Source: Blautia sp.
Lineage (GTDB): Bacteria; Bacillota; Clostridia; Lachnospirales; Lachnospiraceae
Direction: 5' to 3'
Length of the DNA: 6,913 nucleotides
Assembly (NCBI GenBank): GCA_017420455.1
Contig: JAFOJB010000098.1
Span: 1-6,913, forward strand
Shown here one piece after another: positions 1 through 5,853 of the stretch (position 1 is its first letter; every line of letters starts with the position of its first letter). The position numbers were made by a program, and so were the translations under genes. The notes beneath the pieces are model-generated. The model was not told the origin of the DNA. It ran no database searches and worked only from the letters and a program-made list of their open reading frames with translations.

Positions 1-1
1 C

Positions 2-514
2 CGGGTAGGAAACCCGCAGCCCCTCCATTCTCTCGATGGCCATCTGTGCTTCCAGGATCGCCTCCGCCTCGTTGGCGGCCGCCGAATAGACATAGCAACC
101 GGCAGGAATCCCTGCAAGGGCAGCGCCCTCCATGTTTTCCTCAAAATAGGTATCCCTGTACCGGAGTCCGTGGCCGATCCGGATCATGGCGAAATCCACA
201 TCTGAGCTTTTCACCTTTTCCCAGTTGATCTCTCCCTGCCAGGCGGATACATCGATTCCTCTCGCGACTGCGCCGGGAATCTTTACGCCGCTTCCGTTAT
301 AGATGACTCCGTTGATCTTTTTCCAGGCGTATTTCGCAGCATTGCTGCCGGAAGCAGAGTCTGCTCCTGCTCTTTGAAGCGAGGATGCGTCCCACAGTGC
401 ATCCTGCGCGTAAAAAGAACTTCTGTCATATTCACTGCCTCCGCCTGCCCGGACTCCCAAAGCCAGGACGATGCTCAATGCTGCTCCTGCTGCAATTGCT
501 CCAATCCTTCTCAC
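2..514 (-). CDS. Secreted GH25-family lysozyme (muramidase), 5' part only
   Basis: Predicted peptidoglycan hydrolase cleaving the MurNAc-GlcNAc beta-1,4 bond outside the cell. The 171 visible codons start at a GTG at 514 and run open to the left edge, so the C-terminal part is missing. Residues 1 to about 25 form a signal peptide: VRRIG, then a hydrophobic stretch ending near LALGVRAGG, with no lipobox cysteine. A polar spacer of about 60 residues follows. The GH25 domain begins at residue 86 with GIDVSAWQGEINW; D88 matches the conserved first active-site aspartate, and WQG is residues 92-94. Further family-like motifs are VDFAMIRIGHG, DTYFEEN and AGIPAGCYVYS. The sequence stops at GLRVSYP, just where the family's DxE catalytic motif would be expected, so catalytic competence cannot be judged. 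The GTG start is supported by an AAGGAG site 8 nt upstream and by the signal peptide following directly. It lies downstream of the transpeptidase in the same direction, separated by about 340 bp. The GH25 assignment is firm; the substrate is inferred. Confidence 0.88.
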   Translation of the reverse strand, partial: MRRIGAIAAGAALSIVLALGVRAGGGSEYDRSSFYAQDALWDASSLQRAGADSASGSNAAKYAWKKINGVIYNGSGVKIPGAVARGIDVSAWQGEINWEKVKSSDVDFAMIRIGHGLRYRDTYFEENMEGAALAGIPAGCYVYSAAANEAEAILEAQMAIERMEGLRVSYP

Positions 515-697
515 TGTTCCGTCTCCTTTCAGAAAAACACTGCCGCACCTGGCACAGCAGACCGGAATCCTGTATATTCCGGCAGAGCGCTGAACCAGGC
601 GCGGCAGCCCTTTGTTTTTTGAGAAACACGGTCGTTTCGCAATCCGCCGTGTTCTGTCCCTGTCATCCCCATCCGGCATGTCTTCTCTCAGAACCGC
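515..697 (-). other. Intergenic leader of the lysozyme gene with two inverted repeats
   Basis: No credible gene is seen here. Two perfect 7-bp inverted repeats are present. CCGGAAT at 562-568 pairs with ATTCCGG at 576-582 around a 7-nt loop. AACACGG at 625-631 pairs with CCGTGTT at 647-653 around a 15-nt loop. Neither is followed by a proper U-run on the minus strand; the second is followed only by UCUC and then an A-rich stretch, so at best it is a weak terminator of the upstream transpeptidase gene. A TATACA lies at the first hairpin, but the hexamer 17 nt upstream is a poor -35 match, so I do not call a promoter. The lysozyme promoter is presumably here but is not identifiable by eye. Confidence 0.45.
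523..528 (-). promoter_or_regulatory. Ribosome binding site of the lysozyme gene (fixes a GTG start)
   Basis: On the minus strand AAGGAG at 528-523 is followed by an 8-nt spacer and GTG at 514-512. No ATG in the same frame gives a complete signal peptide, so this site decides the start. Confidence 0.75.
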
Positions 698-900
698 CTG
701 CCACCGGGTCCATGGTATCCATTATCAGATCAGTCAGCCGGCAGCCGCCGGGTCCCATGGAATCCACCTTCAGGTCAGCCGGCAGCCGCCGGGTCCATGG
801 AATCCACCTTCAGGCCAGCCGGCAGCCGCCGGGTCCATGGAATCCACCTTCAGGTCAGCCGACAACCGCTGGATCTGTGGGGTCATAGCTTCCTGTCATA
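698..900. repeat. 40-bp direct tandem repeat array at the transpeptidase 3' end
   Basis: Three near-identical units lie at 740-780 (41 bp, one extra C), 781-820 and 821-860. The last two differ at a single base (C at 815, T at 855), and the first matches the third apart from the extra C. They are flanked by a degenerate unit at about 698-739, which keeps CCGGGTCCATGG and the closing TCAGCC. A strongly diverged unit at 861-900 lies inside the transpeptidase coding sequence. Each full unit contains the CCATGG palindrome. Each full unit also spans a perfect hairpin, CCGGC-AGCC-GCCGG, at 738-751, 779-792 and 819-832. The transpeptidase stop codon (855-857) falls inside the unit at 821-860. The direct head-to-tail layout without unique spacers excludes CRISPR. 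Function unknown; it could affect mRNA stability or termination, or be a slippage product. Confidence 0.9.
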
Positions 901-3326
901 GGTACCAGAGGTCTTCTTCCCAGCGGACCCTTCATCGCTTCTTCAGAACTGTAGTTTCCGTCAAAGATCGTGATCGGCGCGCCATCGCAGTTATAATAGA
1001 CCCATTTCACGTCTGCCACGCAGCAGCGGATGCAGCCGTGGGAAGCCGGATAGCCCAGGATATTGTAGGCGACCTCCGGAACCGAATAATAGTCAGGGCT
1101 GCTGCCCGGCACGGAATGAATGTATATTCCGCCAAGTCCGGCGCCAACCACATTCACTCCAAACTGCCCCCAGGAGGGCCCCATCAGCAGCTGCCACCTG
1201 TCACAGGACTCCAGCCAGTAGGTCCCCAGCGGGGTCTCTGTTCCGTCGGCTCCCGGAGAGATCCGGATGCTCTTCACCGGAACGGTCCTGTCCCTGTTAT
1301 AGATGGTCATGACACAGTTTACACGGTCCACAGTAACATAGTAGGGACCGGTATAGATATCTGTCAGGTCATTGATCCGGTAGCCTTCCGAGTCAAAGTA
1401 ATAGCGCAGCCCGTCGATTACCACGCTGCAGTTGGTATAGAAGCCTCCGTTTACCGGATCGATGAATTTCACCAGGTTATTTTCGTCATCGACAATGTAA
1501 TATCTGTAGTGGATGCGGCCGTCCGGAGCTACAAACACATACTGGCTTCCGTTCCAGGCAAATCCGCTCTCCGACCCGGCGTAGTCCGAAAACGCATAGT
1601 ACCGTCCATTGATATATTTCAGGCCTTCTTTGAACAGCCTCCCGTTTTCCTCGGCATAATACCATTTCCCGTTATAGAAAAAAAATTCATCCCGGATCAG
1701 CTCGCCCCTTCTGGTATTCTCTGTAGATACCCGGAAGAAATATGCCCTGCCATACATCATGGTCAGCCCGGATTCCGCGCGGCCGATGGAATCGAAATGG
1801 TAGTCTCCCATCCATTCATTTTTATACTGGCGGCCGCTGCTGCGGAAATAGAACCAGCCAAGGAACTGGTTGTTCTCATCCCGCACCTTCTGCCATCCGG
1901 TCTTTTTGGAAACCCTGCCGGCAACATTTCCGAAATAATAGTAGTTGTCATTGGCGCAGGGAACCTTCCTCCAGCAGTTTTTGTAACTGCTCAGAGCCCC
2001 GGAGGGAGTGAAATAATAGAAATAGTTTCCTATCTTCTGAAGGACATTGCTGTAGATCTCCCCGTTCCAGTTGGAACCATAGGTATTTCCGTCCTCGCAT
2101 TTTTTCAGTTTGTTTTTCTGTACATATCCGTTATGGTCCAGGAGATAGACCCCGGTTCCTCTGTGACGGATTTTCGTAATATAGCAGCCGCTATGCTTTA
2201 CAAGCCTTCCGCGCGCGCTTCCTGCACTGTCCGGCTGGAAGAAGAGCCACTTTTCTCCCTTTTCACTGTTGAAATTTTTCCAGGTTCCCAGCGTCATTCT
2301 TCCGGGCACACTGGTTTTTGGATCAAGATAATACATATAGCCCTTGATCTTGACAAAACCGGTATACGGAGTTCCGTCCGTCTGAATGGCGTAATAGCTG
2401 CCATTGATCTTAAAATACCCGTTCTGCTGGAAAAAGGCATCCGAGGAACGGACGTTCTTGATGGATTCCCTGCGGCCGTCTGCCTTAAAATGGCTGAACC
2501 TGCCGCCCGAAAACAGCCATGTTCCCCGATAGCTCTGACCCAGGGTGGAATTCAGCGGCGTTTTCGTACCGGAACCGCCTTCATAATAGACGACCTTCGA
2601 CACCGGCGTAAAATAGAAATACGCGCCGGATTTGTAGGGGTACCCCGGCGTCCCGGCTGCCACATAATACACGCCCGTGATCATCATCCCGTTCTCGTCG
2701 AACATATAATAGCCGGTATGACCCGTCCCGTTAATGCTGGTGGTGACCCTGAGGATTCCATCTGCCGCGGTATAATACTGCGAGGAAGTTTTCTTCAGCT
2801 TAAATCCGCCGTCTGCGGCGACCCAGGCATCCTTTCCGGCATTTACGGAAAGAGCAGCCTCGGCGATATCCATTTCCTCTTCCTCTGCCTCCGAGGTCAG
2901 CACATCTGCCTCCCCCGCGGTCAGCAGCTCCGCAGATTCTCCATCCCCCAGCAGTTCTCCGGAAAGCTCCCCGGAAAGCTCTTCCTCGTAGATATCCCGT
3001 ACCAGGGCGCTGTCATCTTCCAGGGCTGACTCATCCTGCAGCTGCTCCTCAAACAGTTCTTCTTCTGTGGCGCCGGAAATATCCTCCGTCTCCGTATCTG
3101 TCATATCCCAGGGCTCTTCTGTTCCCTGTAAGCCTGCCAGATCCCCGGCAGCCGCATCACCGGTAAGGCCAGCGCTGACTTCCTCACCCACGCTTCCGCC
3201 ATCTGCGTACGTCTCACCCGCGAAGAAGAGTTCATCTCCGGAGCTCAGCAGCTCTTCTGCGGAGGCCGGAATACTTCCCATGGCCATCGCAGTACACAAA
3301 ACCAAACAAGCTAATTTTTTCATCAT
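855..3326 (-). CDS. Secreted L,D-transpeptidase (YkuD) with cell-wall-binding repeats
   Basis: Predicted extracellular enzyme forming 3-3 peptidoglycan cross-links, or anchoring proteins, through a catalytic cysteine; 823 residues. Residues 1-23 are a signal peptide (MMKK, hydrophobic core, cleavage after ASA). Residues 24 to about 160 are a very acidic, low-complexity linker rich in E, D, S, G and L. Residues about 165-660 hold roughly a dozen degenerate aromatic repeats such as GYYMFDENGMMITG and GLRYYFDSEGYRIND, like the choline/glucan-binding cell-wall-binding family. The YkuD domain is residues about 662-800: the substrate is probably held near IHS (H737), and the active site is SHGC with H763 and C765. 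A tail of about 25 residues follows. The motif continues IRCC rather than the more usual IRL or IRM. The open frame extends upstream into the HPr gene, but the signal peptide and a GAGGAG site select ATG at 3326 (or the adjacent ATG at 3323). The last codon and the stop lie in the tandem repeat array. Family assignment is firm; the wall ligand and acceptor are unknown. Confidence 0.92.
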   Translation of the reverse strand: MMKKLACLVLCTAMAMGSIPASAEELLSSGDELFFAGETYADGGSVGEEVSAGLTGDAAAGDLAGLQGTEEPWDMTDTETEDISGATEEELFEEQLQDESALEDDSALVRDIYEEELSGELSGELLGDGESAELLTAGEADVLTSEAEEEEMDIAEAALSVNAGKDAWVAADGGFKLKKTSSQYYTAADGILRVTTSINGTGHTGYYMFDENGMMITGVYYVAAGTPGYPYKSGAYFYFTPVSKVVYYEGGSGTKTPLNSTLGQSYRGTWLFSGGRFSHFKADGRRESIKNVRSSDAFFQQNGYFKINGSYYAIQTDGTPYTGFVKIKGYMYYLDPKTSVPGRMTLGTWKNFNSEKGEKWLFFQPDSAGSARGRLVKHSGCYITKIRHRGTGVYLLDHNGYVQKNKLKKCEDGNTYGSNWNGEIYSNVLQKIGNYFYYFTPSGALSSYKNCWRKVPCANDNYYYFGNVAGRVSKKTGWQKVRDENNQFLGWFYFRSSGRQYKNEWMGDYHFDSIGRAESGLTMMYGRAYFFRVSTENTRRGELIRDEFFFYNGKWYYAEENGRLFKEGLKYINGRYYAFSDYAGSESGFAWNGSQYVFVAPDGRIHYRYYIVDDENNLVKFIDPVNGGFYTNCSVVIDGLRYYFDSEGYRINDLTDIYTGPYYVTVDRVNCVMTIYNRDRTVPVKSIRISPGADGTETPLGTYWLESCDRWQLLMGPSWGQFGVNVVGAGLGGIYIHSVPGSSPDYYSVPEVAYNILGYPASHGCIRCCVADVKWVYYNCDGAPITIFDGNYSSEEAMKGPLGRRPLVPMTGSYDPTDPAVVG

Positions 3327-3331
3327 AGTCT

Positions 3332-3337
3332 CTCCTC
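3332..3337 (-). promoter_or_regulatory. Ribosome binding site of the L,D-transpeptidase gene
   Basis: GAGGAG at 3337-3332 on the minus strand lies 5 nt before ATG at 3326 and 8 nt before a second ATG at 3323. The spacing slightly favours the second ATG. Both give the same mature protein. This site sits in the 16-nt gap after the HPr stop codon and rules out the longer open frame that starts inside the HPr gene. Confidence 0.7.
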
Positions 3338-3342
3338 TTTCG

Positions 3343-3606
3343 TTACTCGCCCAGACCCTCCTGAATTGCTCTGATAAGCCCCTCAAGAGCCATCTCCTCA
3401 TCCTTGCCCTCACAGAAGATCTCGATTTCATCCCCGCACTTTACACAGGCGCCAAGGATACTCAGGACACTTTTTGCATTCGCGCTGCTGCCTTCAAAAT
3501 AAAAGGTGATCAGAGATTCGTATTTCATTACTTCCTTACAAAGATTTCCCGCCGGCCGCAGATGCAGGCCTGTCGGATTTACGATGGTTACTTTACGGCT
3601 TACCAT
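3343..3606 (-). CDS. HPr-family phosphocarrier protein (ptsH-like)
   Basis: Small cytoplasmic phosphocarrier of 87 residues, the usual HPr size. With ATG at 3606 as start, the active-site histidine in NPTGLHLRPAG is H15, and the serine in NAKSVLSILGA is S46. These are the canonical positions for phosphorylation by PTS Enzyme I and by HPr kinase/phosphorylase. A TTG six bases upstream is possible but would sit 1 nt from the Shine-Dalgarno and shift both residues out of register, so I reject it. Both sites are intact, so this is not a Crh-type protein lacking His-15. It starts 2 nt after the cdaR stop, with its ribosome site inside cdaR, which implies translational coupling. It could be the main PTS HPr of the cell or a paralog dedicated to this operon; no Enzyme I or HPr kinase gene is in view. 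Context suggests, but does not prove, a link between carbon status and c-di-AMP or envelope control. Confidence 0.92.
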   Translation of the reverse strand: MVSRKVTIVNPTGLHLRPAGNLCKEVMKYESLITFYFEGSSANAKSVLSILGACVKCGDEIEIFCEGKDEEMALEGLIRAIQEGLGE

Positions 3607-3608
3607 GA

Positions 3609-4898
3609 TCAATCACCTTCTTCTATGGTTGAGACTCTGGATATGGTGATCTCTGTAAAAGGCTTGCCGATCAGCGCATATCCCTCCGGCAGACTGATGT
3701 TTACGGGAACCTCGAATGTTCCCTCCTCCTTATCCTCCAGATCTATGGAGGCGATGCAGTCCTCGATATGGAAATCTGACAGGTCGCCATCCTCCGCGCG
3801 GATCCGAAGCTCGATCTTGTCCACGCCGAACGCCGCCTGGAATTCCTCTGCTTTGTTGTCCACACGTACAGAGCTTGTGGAGATCGTATAGATATCGCTT
3901 CCGTCAGGAAGAATCCGTACGGTGACGATAACCTCGTCGCTGCTCCCGGTCGTCAGCTTCAGCCCGGCAGGAAGATACTGGGAAATATTCACCTTCACCT
4001 CCACATCCTGCTTCTGTCCCTCGATATCGATGCTCTCTTCGGGAATCCAGAGGACATTTCCATCCAGTCTCAGGTTTTCCAGGGCATCTGTGGTTCCGGC
4101 TACACTGATCGTTTCCGGTACAGTAGTGATCTTGTTCACACAGAAGCCTTCTGCCGGGTTTCCGGAATACTCCGCGTTCAGCCCCACATCCGTACGGATT
4201 CTCCAGAGTCTGGTTGTGACAGTGACCTTTCCTTCATTCCCGATCCGCAGGTTGCTCATTGCGGTTTCGGAGAGGGTGTCTGCGTTTTTGTCCACGACTC
4301 TCAGGCTGGCGGTTTCTGTCTTATCCTCCGTGATCCCGCCGACATTTACCGCGGCGATCACCTTGTCCAGCTTTTTCATCAGAGACTTCGGTCCCGTAAC
4401 CTGTACCTTCTCCGGATAGGCTGTCTGAGACCCGATCTCATACCCCTTGCCAGGTTTGGAATCCCCGGATGTAACCGTCACCAGGAATTCGTTGGTCACC
4501 TTGTCCTCCAGCGTAACGCTGAAGTTCTGCGGCGAGACCGAAATGTTGGAAGAGGGAATCCTGCTGCAGGAAGCGCTCAGAGGAATCATGACAGGATCTG
4601 TGTCCAGACTGACGGCCTGCTGCAGATCCGCTACCACGCGGATGTCATCGGCAGAAAGCCTTGAAAGTACACTGCTGTTTCCTGTCAGAGTGACTCTGAC
4701 AGGCGTCCTGTCCCCATCCCTCAGACACACCTTCCCTGTATTATCGATATATGCTTCGTTGATCAGCTCCACGTTCTGGATGGTGAAGCCGCGGCTGATG
4801 ATCGGGTCGTTGATATTCGCCACGATCAGCCAGACCAGCACGCCCAGCATCAGGGAGATGATCTTCAGCGCAAGATTTTCAGTAATTCTTTTTTTCAT
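3609..4898 (-). CDS. cdaR: CdaR, YbbR-domain regulator of the diadenylate cyclase
   Basis: Membrane-anchored partner of CdaA, 429 residues. A short cytoplasmic N-terminus (MKKRITENLALK) precedes one transmembrane helix at about 10-28. The rest is predicted to lie outside the membrane. It carries four YbbR-type beta domains at about 40-132, 138-229, 233-329 and 337-421. Family-like signatures include YPEKVQVTGPKSLMKKLDKV (161-180) and VPETISVAGTTDALENL (260-276). In Bacillus and Listeria, CdaR binds CdaA and modulates c-di-AMP production; that role is inferred here from family and position. The start at 4898 overlaps the end of cdaA by 20 nt. A purine-rich AAAGGAAG stands upstream with about 10 nt between AGGA and the ATG, so the two genes are probably translationally coupled. 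The stop lies 2 nt before the HPr start. No frameshift or missing domain is evident; four YbbR domains is a full-size protein. Confidence 0.93.
   Translation of the reverse strand: MKKRITENLALKIISLMLGVLVWLIVANINDPIISRGFTIQNVELINEAYIDNTGKVCLRDGDRTPVRVTLTGNSSVLSRLSADDIRVVADLQQAVSLDTDPVMIPLSASCSRIPSSNISVSPQNFSVTLEDKVTNEFLVTVTSGDSKPGKGYEIGSQTAYPEKVQVTGPKSLMKKLDKVIAAVNVGGITEDKTETASLRVVDKNADTLSETAMSNLRIGNEGKVTVTTRLWRIRTDVGLNAEYSGNPAEGFCVNKITTVPETISVAGTTDALENLRLDGNVLWIPEESIDIEGQKQDVEVKVNISQYLPAGLKLTTGSSDEVIVTVRILPDGSDIYTISTSSVRVDNKAEEFQAAFGVDKIELRIRAEDGDLSDFHIEDCIASIDLEDKEEGTFEVPVNISLPEGYALIGKPFTEITISRVSTIEEGD
3614..3619 (-). promoter_or_regulatory. Ribosome binding site of the HPr gene, inside the cdaR 3' end
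   Basis: AAGGTG at 3619-3614 on the minus strand lies 7 nt before ATG at 3606. It overlaps the final codons of cdaR (the EEGD end). This spacing decides the ATG over the TTG at 3612. Confidence 0.65.
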
Positions 4899-5760
4899 GC
4901 CTGATTCTTCCTTTCAGGAGCTGTCTCAGCCTGGTATCGACCACGGTCTTGTTCTGCGCCTTCTCCAGTTCCGTCTTCAGGGTCCTGCTGTCAACATTGC
5001 TGAACAGCTTTCCGCCCTGGGCGATGGAGATTTTCCCTGTCTCTTCAGAGACGATGATCGTGAAGGAATCGGTGACTTCACTGATCCCCACGCCTGCTCT
5101 GTGGCGTGTACCGAGCTGTTTATTCAGTTCCATATTATCGGAAAGCGGAAGATAACAGGTTGCCGCTACGACTCTGTTTCCCCGGACAATGACCGCTCCG
5201 TCATGCAGCGGCGTATTATGTTCGAATATATTGATCAGAAGCTGGCTGGAAAGGACAGCGTCGATGTTGATCCCTGTCTTTTCATATTCCGTCAGCCGGA
5301 TTTCTTTCTCGATCACGATCAGAGCTCCTGTTTTTACCTCTGCCATCTCACAGCAGGCTCTTACCAGTTCGTTCACGGTTTTGTCCGTAAACCGCTCCCT
5401 TACCTCCCGGCCATTATCGAAGGGGATGATCGCCCCTATGATCTTTTTCTGTCCCAGCTGCTCCAGTACCCTCCGCAGCTCCGGCTGGAAGATGATAATG
5501 ATACTGATGATCAGTACATTTGCCAGGTTTCGGACTATCCAAAGGATCGTATTCATCCTCAGGATATACACAATGAAAATAAAGGACAGAATCACCAGGA
5601 TGCCCTTCAGGAGGGAATACGCCCTGGTATTCCGGATCCAGACCATAAACTGATACAGAAAATAGGAAATCAGGAAGATTTCCGCCACATCAGTCACCCG
5701 CATTGTAGGCAGGGCAACTCTTGACAGAACACCTGACAATTGTGCCCAGAACTCTTGCAT
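4879..5760 (-). CDS. cdaA: CdaA, membrane diadenylate cyclase (c-di-AMP synthase)
   Basis: Makes c-di-AMP from two ATP at the inner face of the membrane; 293 residues, typical of CdaA (DacA). Three N-terminal transmembrane helices lie at about 26-42, 50-68 and 74-91, followed by the FQPELRRVLEQLG segment (91-103) that links to the cytoplasmic DAC domain. The domain has both signature motifs: DGA at 187-189 (within NTPLHDGAVIVRG) and RHR at 219-221 (within LGTRHRAGVG). The catalytic core therefore looks intact. ATG at 5760 is preceded by an ideal AAGGAG 7 nt away. The 3' end overlaps cdaR by 20 nt. The gap to the upstream membrane protein is 93 bp, with no clear promoter or terminator in the operon direction, so transcription may come from upstream. 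Product recognition is very secure. In the wider family c-di-AMP controls potassium and osmolyte uptake and affects peptidoglycan integrity. Confidence 0.97.
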   Translation of the reverse strand: MQEFWAQLSGVLSRVALPTMRVTDVAEIFLISYFLYQFMVWIRNTRAYSLLKGILVILSFIFIVYILRMNTILWIVRNLANVLIISIIIIFQPELRRVLEQLGQKKIIGAIIPFDNGREVRERFTDKTVNELVRACCEMAEVKTGALIVIEKEIRLTEYEKTGINIDAVLSSQLLINIFEHNTPLHDGAVIVRGNRVVAATCYLPLSDNMELNKQLGTRHRAGVGISEVTDSFTIIVSEETGKISIAQGGKLFSNVDSRTLKTELEKAQNKTVVDTRLRQLLKGRIRHEKKNY

Positions 5761-5767
5761 ATTTATA

Positions 5768-5773
5768 CTCCTT
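5768..5773 (-). promoter_or_regulatory. Ribosome binding site of cdaA
   Basis: AAGGAG at 5773-5768 on the minus strand, then a 7-nt A/T-rich spacer to ATG at 5760. It is a strong consensus site and supports the chosen start. Confidence 0.8.
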
Positions 5774-5853
5774 CTCTAAGGATCCACCTTTCTCCAATTC
5801 GTTTCCGGCCGGCTCCTGAAAGCATTCCGGCAGCCGTTCTGCTGCTTTTTTCC

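Noticed and set aside
698..900. CRISPR array
   Set aside because: Units are contiguous 40-bp direct repeats without unique spacers, and no cas-like gene is present.
612..3029. 805-codon open frame on the plus strand
   Set aside because: It lies almost entirely antisense to the transpeptidase, whose signal peptide, repeats and SHGC motif are unmistakable. The plus-strand product has no recognisable domain, and its first part is translated tandem repeat. It is a codon-bias shadow.
3327..3431. Longer N-terminus for the transpeptidase starting at 3431
   Set aside because: The extension overlaps the HPr gene and would place a basic stretch before the signal peptide. The ribosome site and signal peptide at 3326 fit much better.
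4447..5724. 425-codon open frame on the plus strand
   Set aside because: It is antisense to both cdaA and cdaR, which carry clear family motifs. The product is not domain-like and no ribosome site supports it.
5830..5851. Hairpin GCAGC/GCTGC followed by TTTTTT on the plus strand, resembling a terminator
   Set aside because: The stem is only 5 bp and the U-run is in the plus direction, where no gene is transcribed. In the operon direction there is no U-run, so it would not separate cdaA from the upstream gene.
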